Positions 8,534-18,986 of a stretch of 64,000 bases of DNA are shown in pieces; position 1 is the stretch's first letter, and each line of letters starts with the position of its first letter. The position numbers were made by a program, and so were the translations under genes. Origin of the DNA: Paenibacillus sp. 453mf (GTDB taxonomy: Bacteria; Bacillota; Bacilli; Paenibacillales; Paenibacillaceae). A model generated the notes under the pieces. It had not been told where the DNA came from, did no database searches, and saw only the letters and a program-made list of their open reading frames with translations. The stretch lies in contig NZ_FPAC01000001.1 in assembly GCF_900116105.1 (NCBI RefSeq), positions 1,788,862-1,852,861 of the forward strand. The letters run 5' to 3'.

Positions 8534-9013
8534 CTATTTTCTAACGACAGGAATCCACATCTCACCATAATAGACGCCCTCTCGCTCTCCCATCTCCACA
8601 GTGGCATTCGGTCCACCGACATAAGCAATATGATTCGCTTCCGGCAGTACTTGACCGAAGGCAATACCTGTGAGCATGTTGCTGAGTTCACCCGGCGTAT
8701 TTGCTTCTCCTCTGACAATCAAGTATTCTCCTTCAGGAAATTGGATCACTCTGGTTTGTTCTGGCAGCGTTGCCTCTGTCATGACACCTGCATAGTACAT
8801 CATCTTGTTATTTACTGCTTCGTTTACAGCGAATACATAGTCATTTTCAGCCACCGACTTTAAACGTTCAAATCTGCCATCTTGCTCAATGGTACGCCAG
8901 AAATCTGACTTTTCCTTATTAATACCAGCGTAGTCCGTGTAGTCGCTCGTTAGCTCTGTCCCTATCCCTAATACGATGAAGCTTTCTTTTTCCTCGATTA
9001 CATAATTACTCAT
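8534..9013 (-). CDS. GyrI-like / AraC effector-binding domain protein
   Basis: A 159-residue stand-alone effector-binding domain (GyrI-like, as at the C-terminus of Rob/BmrR-type regulators): N-terminal 'YVIEEKESFIVLGIGTEL', central 'MMYYAGVMTEA', then 'FPEGEYLIVRGEA' and a final acidic 'GEMWIPVVRK'. Such single-domain proteins usually bind hydrophobic cationic ligands and may cooperate with a separate regulator or act as scavengers. ATG 9013 is used because GAAGGG lies eight bases upstream; a GTG three codons earlier is possible. The WYL regulator is divergent 113 bp away and is a candidate regulator of this pair. Confidence 0.75.
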   Translation of the reverse strand: MSNYVIEEKESFIVLGIGTELTSDYTDYAGINKEKSDFWRTIEQDGRFERLKSVAENDYVFAVNEAVNNKMMYYAGVMTEATLPEQTRVIQFPEGEYLIVRGEANTPGELSNMLTGIAFGQVLPEANHIAYVGGPNATVEMGEREGVYYGEMWIPVVRK

Positions 9014-9126
9014 GATAAACACCCTTCCCTCTTCATTTCATTTTTCAGTATAATTTAAGTTTTCACTTGATGGGTTTATAATAACCTTAAATCATGTCAA
9101 AAAATGATACTGTTTAGAGGTGCCGG

Positions 9127-10089
9127 ATGAAAAAAGTGGAACGAATTAATCTCATCATGCGATATATCAACAACCGTGCCCAATTTACAATTTCTGAAAT
9201 CATGCGGGAATTTAATATCTCACGTTCAACAGCAATTCGAGACATTAGAGAGATTGAAGCCATGGGTATGCCGCTTGTGGCGGAAGTTGGAAGAGACGGG
9301 GGTTATTTTGTTATGAATAACTCTGTGCTTCCTACGATCCGCTTTACCGATAATGAGATCAAAGCTCTATTTATTGCGTTTATGGCAACAAGGAACCAAC
9401 AACTCCCTTATCTAAAGAGTCGCCACTCTTTAACTGAAAAATTACTGGCTCTCCTCTCCGAGAACCTGCAGGAGGATCTTGTTGTGCTGAATCAAATACT
9501 ACAATTTGAAGGTACGAATCCTCACAATCCTGACCTGCTTGATCTGTCCGATCTGCCGCATCCTATGTTAGAACAGCTGATTCAAATCCTGCTATTGGAT
9601 AGTTATTTACTGGTCACCGTTAAGGAAGGGAGGGGAATAAGATCATATCCTATATACCTCTTGCATTTGTATCGTGAAAAAAGCGTGTGGCATATTGAAG
9701 CCTTTAATATGGAGGAGGAACAGAGGCAGACTATCCCTGTCGACCAACTGCTCGACGTGATCACCTACCCTGTGAAGAAAAGAGAAAGTAAGAAAAAAAT
9801 CCTTCAGAGATTAAATAAGCAGGAAGAAGCCTTTAACCTTGTTCTCGAACTGGGTCCTAAGGCGATTGCTCAGTATAAAAAATATCATCCGTTCAAAGTC
9901 TCTCTATCCTATACGAATCCTTATCAAACAACGGCCTTGCTTAAGATGTTCGTAAATATAAATCGTGGGGAAGAGCTCACTGAAATAACGAATTGGCTGC
10001 TCTTCTTAGGCACGGATATTAAGCTGCGAGAAGTACCATGTGCAATTTCGAACGAGATAAAAGAGAGATTAGGACTATACCATGCATAG
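9127..10089 (+). CDS. YafY-type HTH/WYL transcriptional regulator
   Basis: A 320-residue cytoplasmic regulator: N-terminal HTH_11 winged helix at residues ~5-60 ('FTISEIMREFNISRSTAIRDI'; the recognition helix is the last part) followed by a WYL-type domain containing 'VWHIEAFNMEE' and a WCX C-terminal part. WYL regulators sense small ligands or nucleic acids and often act on neighbouring genes. It diverges from the effector-binding-domain gene, which is therefore a plausible target. ATG is preceded by AGAGGTG. No terminator was seen before the convergent AraC gene. Confidence 0.85.
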   Translation: MKKVERINLIMRYINNRAQFTISEIMREFNISRSTAIRDIREIEAMGMPLVAEVGRDGGYFVMNNSVLPTIRFTDNEIKALFIAFMATRNQQLPYLKSRHSLTEKLLALLSENLQEDLVVLNQILQFEGTNPHNPDLLDLSDLPHPMLEQLIQILLLDSYLLVTVKEGRGIRSYPIYLLHLYREKSVWHIEAFNMEEEQRQTIPVDQLLDVITYPVKKRESKKKILQRLNKQEEAFNLVLELGPKAIAQYKKYHPFKVSLSYTNPYQTTALLKMFVNINRGEELTEITNWLLFLGTDIKLREVPCAISNEIKERLGLYHA

Positions 10090-10133
10090 GCCATGTCATT
10101 AAATTCACTGCTCCAGATTTATACCCAGACTCA

Positions 10134-10913
10134 CTATCCATCCATATGAGTCATGTATTCAAATGCGGTTAGTCCGTATACACTTTTGAAATGTCTGTTC
10201 AGATGCGTAAGATCAACGAAGCCGCATGCAGCTACGGCGAGATAAATATCCTTATTGATTTCAATAATATGCTTGGCGCGCTCTACTTTACAGTTCAGAA
10301 AATATTGATACGGGGATATTCCCGTATGCGCTTTGAACATGCGAATAAGCTGAAATTTGGAACAACCCAGCTCTTTACAAATATCATCAAGCATAAGTAC
10401 TTGATCTAAATTCGCACGAATCATTTCTTTTGCTGTTGTGATGAGCTTGGTGTCTTTTTTGGCATTTGCAATTGAATCCACTTGAAATAGACGGTCGGTA
10501 AGCGATAGGAACAACTCATTGCTCTGCGCTTCATCCTTCTCGTTTAACACGTTATAAGATAGGTTCAATATTTGCTGTTTCAGCATGCGATCATACATGA
10601 TCGGTGTTGAAAATCGCACAATGTCTTTTCTTTGAGCAGCTTGTAAGAAAAGACTTGGCTCCACATACAGCATTACATATTCCAGCCCTGAATGATCATG
10701 TGCCATTCCGTCATGGGCTTGTTCTGGATTAAAGAACATTACTCCATTTGGATGCGATAATTGCAAGGTTCCGTCCAGGTGATAATGCTGGATTCCTCGT
10801 AAGGTTACGCCAATGGCATACTCCTCATGTGCATGTTTCTTATATTTAAACTCCGTCATATTCGCGGATAGTACGGTTAAACCTGCCGATTTTTTATAAA
10901 TAAATTGTTCCAC
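10134..10913 (-). CDS. AraC-family transcriptional regulator
   Basis: A 259-residue AraC regulator: N-terminal cupin-like ligand domain (residues ~10-150, with 'HAHEEYAIGVTLRGIQHY' and 'NPEQAHDG') and a C-terminal double HTH (residues ~165-255, 'LDDICKELGCSKFQLIRMFK' and 'HFKSVYGLTAFEYM'). It starts at GTG 10913 after GAGGAGG with an 8-base spacer. It lies 21 bp downstream of the LysE exporter gene on the same strand, the usual arrangement for an amino-acid exporter with its AraC activator. Confidence 0.9.
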   Translation of the reverse strand: MEQFIYKKSAGLTVLSANMTEFKYKKHAHEEYAIGVTLRGIQHYHLDGTLQLSHPNGVMFFNPEQAHDGMAHDHSGLEYVMLYVEPSLFLQAAQRKDIVRFSTPIMYDRMLKQQILNLSYNVLNEKDEAQSNELFLSLTDRLFQVDSIANAKKDTKLITTAKEMIRANLDQVLMLDDICKELGCSKFQLIRMFKAHTGISPYQYFLNCKVERAKHIIEINKDIYLAVAACGFVDLTHLNRHFKSVYGLTAFEYMTHMDG

Positions 10914-10934
10914 AGCCTATACCTCCTCACTATC

Positions 10935-11510
10935 TTATATCCATATCATTAATGCTGCATAGATAAGACCGATCCCCATGACTAGGTTAACGATCTTCTG
11001 ATGTTTCTGTAGAAATGTTTTGAATATCGCGCCGAAAATAAGCCATGTCATAAATGCCGCAAATCCAATGATCGTAATCACCATGATACTTAATGTCATG
11101 GCCGTTCCCGAGTTATAGTAAGGCATAATAAACGTAGGTATTACCGTTAGTGTAAACAGAACTACCTTTGGATTAAGAAATTGCATTATAAATCCAGACC
11201 AAAAGGTTGCCAGATGCTTGGAGTCGGACTCCGATGACTTCTTGATACAGATCAGATAGGTAAGATATAGCATATACAGGCTTCCAATGACTTGCATGAT
11301 AATCATTACTCTAGGAAGCACCGTAATCAGCACTGAATTTAATATAGCAGAAATGAACAGCAATAAGGCAAATCCAAATGTCGCTCCGTATGTATATTGG
11401 ATCGCTTTTTTAGTACCAAAATGATGTACCGTCGATAAGATGACAATATTCGTTGGCCCCGGAGTAAATGTCGCGATGATGCAATAGAGCAGAAAAGATG
11501 TCATATTCAT
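10935..11510 (-). CDS. LysE/RhtB family exporter
   Basis: A 191-residue membrane protein with about six transmembrane segments and the LysE signature 'TPGPTNIVILSTV' near residue 15, plus 'FLNPKVVLF' in the middle. The family exports amino acids or similar metabolites by proton antiport; the substrate cannot be told. ATG follows AGAGAGG. It forms a two-gene unit with the AraC regulator downstream. Confidence 0.9.
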   Translation of the reverse strand: MNMTSFLLYCIIATFTPGPTNIVILSTVHHFGTKKAIQYTYGATFGFALLLFISAILNSVLITVLPRVMIIMQVIGSLYMLYLTYLICIKKSSESDSKHLATFWSGFIMQFLNPKVVLFTLTVIPTFIMPYYNSGTAMTLSIMVITIIGFAAFMTWLIFGAIFKTFLQKHQKIVNLVMGIGLIYAALMIWI

Positions 11511-11810
11511 AAGAACCTCTCTTTTAATATGTGGTCCTCAAATCATACATCTCGAGTTACAGGGTCTATAGTACATTATTGCAGAATTTTATGTTGACAC
11601 ATAGTAAATGTTATGTAAACTTTCCGCATTTGCTAAAACAAATTTGCATTTTATGATGTCTTCGTGTAGTGCTTTTTTTCTATGAAAGGGTGTAGATTCG
11701 ATGTTAGGATGCTAAGGGAGAATGAGCTGAGTACATTAGGCTTTATTATTATGAATTTTTCATATATTGAAATTATAATATATTGATTCCGTTTCAAGCC
11801 CTTATATTAC
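11511..11810. other. Intergenic region, AT-rich, no gene recognised
   Basis: About 300 bp of AT-rich sequence upstream of the LysE gene and downstream of the truncated SMR remnant. I see no coding region with a ribosome site and no conserved RNA signature. Confidence 0.4.
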
Positions 11811-11838
11811 AAAAAGAAAGCGGCCATTATGGCCGCTT
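11811..11838 (-). terminator. Terminator of the guanidine operon / SMR remnant
   Basis: A 9-bp perfect stem AAGCGGCCA with TGGCCGCTT (11818-11826 and 11830-11838, 3-nt loop) is followed on the minus strand by TTCTTTTT. It lies 24 bp past the stop of the SMR remnant. Confidence 0.8.
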
Positions 11839-11861
11839 CAAGCTATTCATTTAATTTATTG

Positions 11862-12050
11862 TTAGCTGACCAGCTTCAAACCGACTGCAGATCCCAGCAC
11901 CATGGCAATGAACACCATTCTTAATATATTTCTCGGTTCACCGTAAAAGATCATACCTAGTATGGCACCACCCGATGCCCCTATTCCTGTCCACACGGCA
12001 TAGGCTGTCCCCATCGGCAGAGTTTTCATATCAAATAGCGTGATAATGCT
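11862..12050 (-). pseudogene. 5'-truncated SMR exporter gene (YkkD/Gdx-like)
   Basis: The minus strand encodes, in one frame directly after the stop of allophanate hydrolase and ending at TAA 11864-11862, '[20 protein letters not shown]' and then '[19 protein letters not shown]'. This is the C-terminal half (TM3-TM4) of a small multidrug resistance protein and reads like B. subtilis YkkD, whose operon gave its name to the ykkC guanidine riboswitch. The first ~45-50 residues, including the conserved TM1 glutamate, are missing, and the frame opens exactly at the upstream TAA (12053-12051). Because the operon is under a guanidine riboswitch, this is most likely the remains of a guanidinium exporter gene of the same operon. 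Confidence 0.8.
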
Positions 12051-13784
12051 TTAGGAATGAACGACAGCATGCCTCCAGCCGCCGGAAGACGTTATATTCA
12101 GCGCTTCTTGAACCGCAGCAGCTTCACAGACAAATCCGGACACCCATCTCCCATCCTCTAGCTCAATCTTACTAATGCCAAGAGGGGATGGAATGGAAGC
12201 GGTAAATGCTCCAAATGAAGCGACGGGCATTTTCCACAGCTCAAGCTGAATTGCCGCACCGTTATGATTTACTCGAACAAGCCCCGGTTTAGGCGGCATT
12301 GTATCAAGCTTAAACAGCTGATAATGGGAAGCGGTATGGATCTCTTCAACAAAAACGGCTCGCAGTGCGGTCATTTGCTTCTCAAACGGCATGCCTTTCA
12401 TATGAAGACCACACACTGCAACAGTTACATGCTCATCATTCTTCTGATACCATTTCGCCGCTTCTACCATCCTCGATTCTTCTTCAGGCAGTGAGAACAA
12501 TGTGATCCCAAACGGTAAGTTATCAGCCGCATTCCCTGCAGGTATAGCCACTGCACTTAAGTCGAGTAAGTTGCAGTGATTTGTATATAAGCCCATTTGA
12601 CTATTGGTATGAACAGGATCGACGCGAACCTGCTCACGTGTCCACGTGCCTCCGCATGTAGGAAGAACCAAGACCCCATTAGTCATCATTCCTCGAGTTG
12701 TTTCTTTGATTTCGGCTAACCTATGCTGTGCACGGAACAAAGCGGCTGCAGTATAATCTTCCCTGGCTCCAGATCTGAGAATCTGCTCTGTTACAGGGAA
12801 GGCAGAGCCTGGTTTTTCTTCAATAAATGACTCAAGATCAGACCATCTCTCTGCTACCAACGGTCCTTCGTAGAGCAGTGCTGCAGCTTCCTGAAATAAG
12901 GAAATATCTACTTCCTCTACGAGGAGGCCAGAAGAAGTTATGCTGTGTCTTACTTCTTCCCAAGCTTTCTTATATTCTGCAGCAAAGGGACCGTAGAAGC
13001 TAACCTCCCCTTGAGGAAGCAGCCATTTCTCAGGCATTACGGAATTTCCAAGTGGAATGTCTCTTGAATAGGCGTCACCTTGTTTTTTTCCGCGAACCAA
13101 TTGATCTATCATCCCGGCATCTTCCACGCTGTGCGCAAACACTGTAATGCAATCAATACTACGGCAAGCCGGAATCAAACCTGTTGACGGCCAAGCACCT
13201 ACAGCTGGCTTATAGCCTACTAATCCATTCAATGCTGCTGGAACTCTACCCGAGCCGGCCGTATCTGTACCGAGCGAAAAAGCACATTGCCCAAGAGCAA
13301 GCGCAACAGCCGATCCTGAGCTTGAGCCACCACTAATCAGTTCATCCCGCAGCGCATTATGTGTTTCACCATAGGGACTTCTAGTACCGACCAGGCCTGT
13401 CGCAAACTGATCCAGATTGCTCTTGCCGACTGGAATAGCTCCTGCTGCAATCAATCTCGTAACCACTTCACTGTGCTCAGCAGGAATATAGGAATAGTCC
13501 GGACACCCGGCCGTCACCGGCCAGCCGGCAACCTCTATATTGTCCTTTATTGCAAAGGGGATTCCCCATAATGGGTGGTCCGCCATATCCATATCCTGTA
13601 GATGCCGTATATATGATGATATGCGCTCAATGGATGGTGGCATTATCCAAATATTTTTGTCTTTATCCTCTTCGGCTCTCTGAATAATGGCTTCGATAAC
13701 ATCAAGAGGTGTAAACTGCTGTTTCAAATACCCTGTTCTCAAGGAATCCAATGTCATATTATACGGTACGGCATTGATCGTCAT
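12051..13784 (-). CDS. atzF: Allophanate hydrolase
   Basis: A 577-residue amidase-signature enzyme. The Ser-cisSer-Lys triad is visible: K80 ('FAIKDN'), the cis-Ser of 'GGSSSGSA' (~154-156) and nucleophile S178 ('GTDTAGSGR'). The C-terminal ~120 residues form the extra domain typical of full-length AtzF/DUR1-type allophanate hydrolases. It converts allophanate to ammonia and CO2, the last step of the pathway. ATG 13784 overlaps the TGA of the carboxylase gene (ATGA), indicating translational coupling. The stop codon abuts a truncated SMR exporter frame. Confidence 0.93.
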   Translation of the reverse strand: MTINAVPYNMTLDSLRTGYLKQQFTPLDVIEAIIQRAEEDKDKNIWIMPPSIERISSYIRHLQDMDMADHPLWGIPFAIKDNIEVAGWPVTAGCPDYSYIPAEHSEVVTRLIAAGAIPVGKSNLDQFATGLVGTRSPYGETHNALRDELISGGSSSGSAVALALGQCAFSLGTDTAGSGRVPAALNGLVGYKPAVGAWPSTGLIPACRSIDCITVFAHSVEDAGMIDQLVRGKKQGDAYSRDIPLGNSVMPEKWLLPQGEVSFYGPFAAEYKKAWEEVRHSITSSGLLVEEVDISLFQEAAALLYEGPLVAERWSDLESFIEEKPGSAFPVTEQILRSGAREDYTAAALFRAQHRLAEIKETTRGMMTNGVLVLPTCGGTWTREQVRVDPVHTNSQMGLYTNHCNLLDLSAVAIPAGNAADNLPFGITLFSLPEEESRMVEAAKWYQKNDEHVTVAVCGLHMKGMPFEKQMTALRAVFVEEIHTASHYQLFKLDTMPPKPGLVRVNHNGAAIQLELWKMPVASFGAFTASIPSPLGISKIELEDGRWVSGFVCEAAAVQEALNITSSGGWRHAVVHS

Positions 13785-16700
13785 GATGCTGTCGCCTCCT
13801 CTTCGATCGGTGTAATCGCAGCAATACAATCGCCGGAGCGTACCTGGTCACCGGAGGTAACATAAATAGATGCGATGATTCCGTCCAATGGAGCCGTCTG
13901 CGGAAACTCCATTTTCATACTTTCCTCTATTATAATAGTATCGCCTTTCTTAACCTGCTGCCCTTCTTCCACTAATACCTTCCATACACTGCCCGACATC
14001 GAGCTGTTAACTCCGAGACTTCCTTCTGGCAGATCCTCTTCTCCTAATGAGGCATTCACCTCAGGCTCAGCTACATACTCAGCAATACCAAGCTTTTTCC
14101 AATAAGCTCTTTCAGCCTGAAAGGCCGATTGCTGCTGATGACGGAATTTACTTGACTCGTTCTCAATGCTCTCCAGCCCGTGTAAATATTCCCCCAATTT
14201 AAAGGTTGTCTCCTCAACTTCTACTTTGAATTCGCCTCTCGGAAAATCCTCTCTCATTTGTAGCAGCTCTTCTTCGGATACAGGATAGAAGCGAAGCTGG
14301 TCAAAGAAGCGAAGCAACCATGGCTTGCCTTGTTCGAAATTGACTGTTTCCCGGAATTTATTCCACATTTGAACGGTTCGCCCGACAAATTGATATCCTC
14401 CAGGGCCTTCCATACCATATACACAGAGGTAAGCTCCCCCAATTCCGACCGCATTTTCCGGGGTCCAGGTTCTGGCCGGATTATATTTTGTTGTGACAAG
14501 CCGGTGTCTTGGATCAAGCGGTACGGCAACAGGTGCTCCTAAGTAAACATCGCCAAGTCCCATCACCAGATACGAAGCGTTAAATACAATCTCTGCAACC
14601 TCCTCCATGGAACCCAGCCCATTCATTCTGCGAATGAATTCCAGGTTGCTCGGACACCATGGCGCATCCGGTCTTACATTTTGCTGATAACGTTCAATCG
14701 CCAGCCTTATTGCTGGATCATCCCAGGATAACGGAAGCTTCACGATCCGGGAAGGTACTTCAATCGACTCTAATTCCGGGAGCTGCAGGTCAATATCCAT
14801 AATTAGAGCTGCTGCTTCTTTTACCGTCATTATTGAAGCATCCAGATGAACCTGCAAAGAACGAATGCCAGGTGTCATTTCAATATATGGAATATCGCCT
14901 CGTTCTTGCAGTGCTTGCATGAGCACATATACCTGGAAGCGGTAGAGAAGATTTAGCTCACGCTCACCATATTCAATCAAGATATTCTCATCTCCGGAGC
15001 AACGGACCGTAATCGGAAAGCGTCTATGATCCTCAGCAAATGCCAAAATGGGCATGTATTCTCCTGTGGATTGCTCAGATAGCAACGGCAATACGGGACC
15101 TGCCGATAGAGAATGGAGGTACATCTCCTGCTCACTTCTTAACTGCTCCGCTTCTTCTACGGTAATCAGCTGAAACCGCACCTTATCACCTGGACTTAAT
15201 TGACCGATCTTCCACAGCTCAGCTGATGCCGTTGTAACCGGGCAGACGAATCCACCGAGACTTGGGCCATCCGGTCCGAGTAATATAGGCATATCACCTG
15301 TTAGATCAAGCGCACCAACCGCATAAGCATTATCATGAATATTCGATGGATGCAGTCCTGCATCTCCTCCGTCTTCTCTCGCCCACATTGGAGCAGGGCC
15401 AATCAACCTTACGCCTGTTCTTGAACTGTTAAAATGAACCTCCCACTCCGTTCCTGTAAGCTGGTCCAAATAAGCAGGCAGCAGATATTCCGCAGTACAA
15501 TGCGGTCCTGGAATAACGCCAATGGTCCATTCTTTCATATAAATCGGTCTTGAGACTTCAGCAAGCGCCGGCAGCGTTATTCCATCTGTCTGTCTGACTA
15601 CACGAACCACGGCGCCGGATCTCAGAGCACTCCCCGTATGTCCTCCGAATCCACCGAGTGTAAAAGTAGATGCACTTCCTAGTGTGAGCGGCATATCAAG
15701 CCCACCTGCTACTAGCAGATAAGTTCGCATTCCCTTTTTAGCTTCACCAAATTTAAGGATGGCACCTGCAGGTGCTACCGTCGGTGAATACATTTCTACA
15801 GGCTTACCATTTAATTGAGCCTCCATATCCGCTCCAGTGATACAGAAGGTAATCTTATCTCTGAACAGATATTCTCCGCCTCGAAGAGTCAATTCGAGAC
15901 CTGGGGCCTCTTCCCCGTTACCTAAGAGCTTGTTGCCGATCCGAAATGCAAGACGATCCATCGGTCCTGATGGCGGTACACCGATATCCCAATATCCAGT
16001 TCTTCCCGGATAATCCTGTACCGTCGTCTGTACGCCGCCGTCCAGCACTTCGATCGCATGTTCTTCAGGCATAAATCCACCGAGCATGCGAGTGTATACT
16101 TCGCCTTTTTGGAAGAGCTCGGTTTGGAGGAACGCTTCAATATAAGATTGATTTGTAGTTATTCCATATATACGAAGACGATGTAAAGCCTCTGTCATCT
16201 TGGCAATAGCTTCGGATCTTGTATTCGCATGCACGATAATTTTGGCCAGCATCGGATCATATAGCGTTGTGATCTCCACACCTTTTTGAATCCAGGATTC
16301 TACACGTACACCTTCCGGCCAGCATATAGCGTCGATCCGACCGTCACTTGGACGAAAATCATGAACGCAATCCTCGGCATATAGACGCACCTGAAGGCTG
16401 TGACCCTCGGACTGCGGGAGATCAGTATTCAATAAATTGAACTCATTCGCAGCCTCTCTTAACATCCATTCCACCAGATCTATACCAAGCACTTCTTCTG
16501 TAACACCGTGCTCCACTTGAAGACGTGTGTTCACTTCGAGAAAATAAAATTGTTCATTCTCCGGATCGTATAAAAACTCAACCGTACCTGCATTCCGATA
16601 ACCTGCGGTCTTAGCAAGCCTTCGTGAACTGTCCAGCATCTCCGCTCTCACATGATCAGGCAGCTGTGGTGCCGGTGTTTCTTCGATGATTTTTTGATTT

Positions 16701-17398
16701 CGTCTCTGTACTGAGCAATCTCTTTCGCCAAGGGCAACGGCTTCGCCGCTTGAACTTCCGAAGATCTGTACCTCCACGTGTCGCGCTCTGGCAATATATT
16801 TTTCGAGAAAAACACCGCCGTCATTAAAATTACTTATCGCCAGCCGAGTTACCGAATCAAAGGCTGAACGGAGCACAGACTCGTCCTCGCAGATTCGCAT
16901 TCCTATGCCTCCACCACCTGCTGTCGATTTCAGCATGACAGGATAACCGATCGCTGCTGCCTCCTGAGCGGCAGCTTCGACTGTCTCAATAAGACCGGTT
17001 CCCGGGAGAAGCGGAACACCGGCTTCCTCTGCCATGGCACGGGCTGTATGCTTTAATCCAAAGAGCTCGATATGCTCTGCCGTTGGACCGATAAAGGTAA
17101 TTCCATGATCAGTGCAGGCTTGTGCAAAAAACGCATTCTCACTTAAGAAGCCATATCCAGGATGAATGGCATCCGCCCCAGCAGCCAATGCTGTATTTAA
17201 GATCATTTCGGCATTCACATAGCTTTCCTTAGCCGGTCCGTCCCCGATCAGAACCGCTTCATCCGCATGCTCTACATGAAGACTGTCTCGATCTGCTTTT
17301 GTATAAACAGCGACGGACGAAATCCCCATCTTTTTCAATGTGCGAATGATTCTTACCGCAATTGCACCACGATTGGCCACCAATACTTTATTAAACAT
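13781..17398 (-). CDS. Biotin-dependent guanidine (urea) carboxylase
   Basis: A 1205-residue multidomain enzyme of the urea-carboxylase family. Order: biotin carboxylase (residues 1-~445; ATP-grasp '[13 protein letters not shown]', '[18 protein letters not shown]'), carboxyltransferase halves of the KipA/KipI (AHS2/AHS1) type (~455-1060), and a C-terminal biotinyl domain with 'ESMKMEF', biotinylated lysine K1162. It would carboxylate guanidine or urea using bicarbonate and ATP. The upstream guanidine-I riboswitch and the two DUF1989 partners favour guanidine as the substrate, as shown for several bacterial members of this family; sequence alone does not prove it. It overlaps both neighbouring genes by 4-8 bases. 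Confidence 0.92.
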   Translation of the reverse strand: MFNKVLVANRGAIAVRIIRTLKKMGISSVAVYTKADRDSLHVEHADEAVLIGDGPAKESYVNAEMILNTALAAGADAIHPGYGFLSENAFFAQACTDHGITFIGPTAEHIELFGLKHTARAMAEEAGVPLLPGTGLIETVEAAAQEAAAIGYPVMLKSTAGGGGIGMRICEDESVLRSAFDSVTRLAISNFNDGGVFLEKYIARARHVEVQIFGSSSGEAVALGERDCSVQRRNQKIIEETPAPQLPDHVRAEMLDSSRRLAKTAGYRNAGTVEFLYDPENEQFYFLEVNTRLQVEHGVTEEVLGIDLVEWMLREAANEFNLLNTDLPQSEGHSLQVRLYAEDCVHDFRPSDGRIDAICWPEGVRVESWIQKGVEITTLYDPMLAKIIVHANTRSEAIAKMTEALHRLRIYGITTNQSYIEAFLQTELFQKGEVYTRMLGGFMPEEHAIEVLDGGVQTTVQDYPGRTGYWDIGVPPSGPMDRLAFRIGNKLLGNGEEAPGLELTLRGGEYLFRDKITFCITGADMEAQLNGKPVEMYSPTVAPAGAILKFGEAKKGMRTYLLVAGGLDMPLTLGSASTFTLGGFGGHTGSALRSGAVVRVVRQTDGITLPALAEVSRPIYMKEWTIGVIPGPHCTAEYLLPAYLDQLTGTEWEVHFNSSRTGVRLIGPAPMWAREDGGDAGLHPSNIHDNAYAVGALDLTGDMPILLGPDGPSLGGFVCPVTTASAELWKIGQLSPGDKVRFQLITVEEAEQLRSEQEMYLHSLSAGPVLPLLSEQSTGEYMPILAFAEDHRRFPITVRCSGDENILIEYGERELNLLYRFQVYVLMQALQERGDIPYIEMTPGIRSLQVHLDASIMTVKEAAALIMDIDLQLPELESIEVPSRIVKLPLSWDDPAIRLAIERYQQNVRPDAPWCPSNLEFIRRMNGLGSMEEVAEIVFNASYLVMGLGDVYLGAPVAVPLDPRHRLVTTKYNPARTWTPENAVGIGGAYLCVYGMEGPGGYQFVGRTVQMWNKFRETVNFEQGKPWLLRFFDQLRFYPVSEEELLQMREDFPRGEFKVEVEETTFKLGEYLHGLESIENESSKFRHQQQSAFQAERAYWKKLGIAEYVAEPEVNASLGEEDLPEGSLGVNSSMSGSVWKVLVEEGQQVKKGDTIIIEESMKMEFPQTAPLDGIIASIYVTSGDQVRSGDCIAAITPIEEEATAS

Positions 17399-18062
17399 CG
17401 CGTTGTTCCCCTTTCGCTTCCCAGATCAGTACTTTTGCCGGGGTAGGATTGTAGCCGTTACAAGGATTGTTCAGCTGCGGGCAGTTGCTGATCAGCACAG
17501 TCACTGGGGCAAGAGCAACCAGCTCAACATATCGCCCTGGACCCGAGATTCCATCCGCAAAAGTCAGCTCACCTTCTGGTGTAACAGGTACGTTCATAAA
17601 GAAATTCACGTTAGGAGCTAAATCCTGCTTCGTGTACTCACTGCGCTCAGATAACATCAGCATAAAGGTGTCTCGGCAGTTATGCATGGGAAGCTTGTCG
17701 TGCGCGTAACGAACCGTATTACTCTGAGCTGAGCATGCTCCGCCGATCGTATCATGTCTGCCACAAGTATCAGCAATAATAAGGAGCAGCTCCTTACCGG
17801 ATTCAGCTAATAAGGTGGACCCTGTAGTCAGGTAAATATTGCTCTGATTCGATATGGTGCGTACAGCACTGTAATGATCACTTGGATCCTCGCTCGAATA
17901 AAAAAGAGTGTCCACTGCCTGATTGCCTTCCACATCAACAATTCGCAGTACCTGCCCCTGCTTGAGGTCGTATAGCCAGCCCTCACCTGCCGGAATGGTC
18001 TGTTCGTATGCTGCATCTTCTGGCTTGAGACTGCTCAGTACCGGATTCATTGTACTCATCAT
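17391..18062 (-). CDS. DUF1989 protein, carboxyguanidine deiminase subunit / urea-carboxylase-associated protein 2
   Basis: A 223-residue DUF1989 protein of the 'urea amidolyase-associated protein' type ('[20 protein letters not shown]', '[13 protein letters not shown]', '[11 protein letters not shown]'; cysteine and histidine residues likely bind metal). In guanidine-degrading bacteria two such proteins form carboxyguanidine deiminase, which turns carboxyguanidine into allophanate. The ATG at 18062 overlaps the TGA of the upstream paralogue (ATGA) and is preceded by GGAG; the gene overlaps the carboxylase gene by 8 bases. Which of the two subunits (CgdA or CgdB) it is I cannot assign with certainty. 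Confidence 0.88.
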   Translation of the reverse strand: MMSTMNPVLSSLKPEDAAYEQTIPAGEGWLYDLKQGQVLRIVDVEGNQAVDTLFYSSEDPSDHYSAVRTISNQSNIYLTTGSTLLAESGKELLLIIADTCGRHDTIGGACSAQSNTVRYAHDKLPMHNCRDTFMLMLSERSEYTKQDLAPNVNFFMNVPVTPEGELTFADGISGPGRYVELVALAPVTVLISNCPQLNNPCNGYNPTPAKVLIWEAKGEQRDV

Positions 18063-18784
18063 CAGTTAGCTCCCTTCATCAATGCGTAAGCATTCCAAGT
18101 ATTTTCAAACGCTCGTCTATTCTCATCACAATGTGTAACACATAGATCGTTTTCATTGGCAGGTGCTGTATCAGCAACATCAATTTGAACACTTGCTTCA
18201 GGATAATCTGACGAAGGATCTAATGGATTAGGCGTATTCGACAATACCAGCAGCACATCCATTTCCGTTCGAATCGTCACCGCTTTACCTGCCGTGGGTT
18301 GAGGGACATATTTCATACTTCCGTCCAGCTCACAGATGACTTTCGAGAAGAAGTTGATGGGAGAGCTCATGTCTCGCGGGGATAAATTATGTCTGTACAT
18401 TTCCACAATCAAGTTCTCTTCCCCATTTCGCAGTCGCTGGTTACGATCCTCCTGATAACTTGTTACACCATATTTTTCATCCGTCATTTGCTTTGTTGTA
18501 TAACCAGATAGTGGATCATGCCAACCGACCGAGTCCTCAATAATGGAGGCAAGTACTCTGCCCTGGTCACTCATTAACACATGTCCCTGTGACAATAATG
18601 CAGTATGCTGAGCTTTCAGCGTATCTGGCATGTTGTATTTTTCAGATGGATAAGGTGCATGAAACAATAATGTGGACAGATTGGCCCTGTCACTTTGGGC
18701 CGTAAATGTAATGGCTTTACCTCTGCCCACATAAGCTGACCATTTGCCGCCTGGCTCTACTGTGATTGAGAATAATGCTGTCAT
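18062..18784 (-). CDS. DUF1989 protein, carboxyguanidine deiminase subunit / urea-carboxylase-associated protein 1
   Basis: A 240-residue paralogue of the next gene: '[16 protein letters not shown]', 'VGWHDPLSG', '[15 protein letters not shown]'. It is the first gene of the operon; ATG 18784 follows AGGAGG, and the gene begins about 30 bp after the riboswitch-controlled terminator. It is expected to form a heteromeric deiminase with the following gene and to supply allophanate to AtzF. The order of these two genes before the carboxylase is the common arrangement in guanidine/urea amidolyase operons. Confidence 0.88.
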   Translation of the reverse strand: MTALFSITVEPGGKWSAYVGRGKAITFTAQSDRANLSTLLFHAPYPSEKYNMPDTLKAQHTALLSQGHVLMSDQGRVLASIIEDSVGWHDPLSGYTTKQMTDEKYGVTSYQEDRNQRLRNGEENLIVEMYRHNLSPRDMSSPINFFSKVICELDGSMKYVPQPTAGKAVTIRTEMDVLLVLSNTPNPLDPSSDYPEASVQIDVADTAPANENDLCVTHCDENRRAFENTWNAYALMKGAN

Positions 18785-18814
18785 GATTTCATTCCTCCTG
18801 TGTCCATATAAAAA

Positions 18815-18872
18815 TAAAAAAGCCCGGGAGAAACATCAAAGAACACTTTGATCGATTCTCCCGGGCTTTTTT
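18815..18872 (-). terminator. Riboswitch expression-platform terminator
   Basis: A long stem with AAAAAAGCCCGGGAGAA on one side and TTCTCCCGGGCTTTTTT on the other (minus strand), ending in a T-run that stops short of the first operon gene. The GCCCGGGAGA part also belongs to the conserved 3' part of guanidine-I riboswitches, so ligand binding and terminator formation compete here. Confidence 0.9.
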
Positions 18873-18958
18873 CCCGCCGTGTACATCAGAACAGAATATA
18901 CTGATGCGTTTTCTCTCGGACCAGCCAGCCGGTGTATACGACCCGGAACCCTAGAAAA
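18873..18958 (-). promoter_or_regulatory. Guanidine-I (ykkC) riboswitch aptamer
   Basis: On the minus strand the sequence contains the class hallmarks in order: CTAGGGTTCCG (18954-18944), CTGGTCCGAGAGAAA, then ACACGGCGGGA running into AAAAGCCCGGGAGA. This is the guanidine-I consensus as I know it. The switch should allow readthrough of the downstream terminator when guanidinium is bound, inducing the deiminase/carboxylase/allophanate hydrolase operon. Confidence 0.92.
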
Positions 18959-18986
18959 CTTTGGTATGTAATTGTTGATGTCATAA

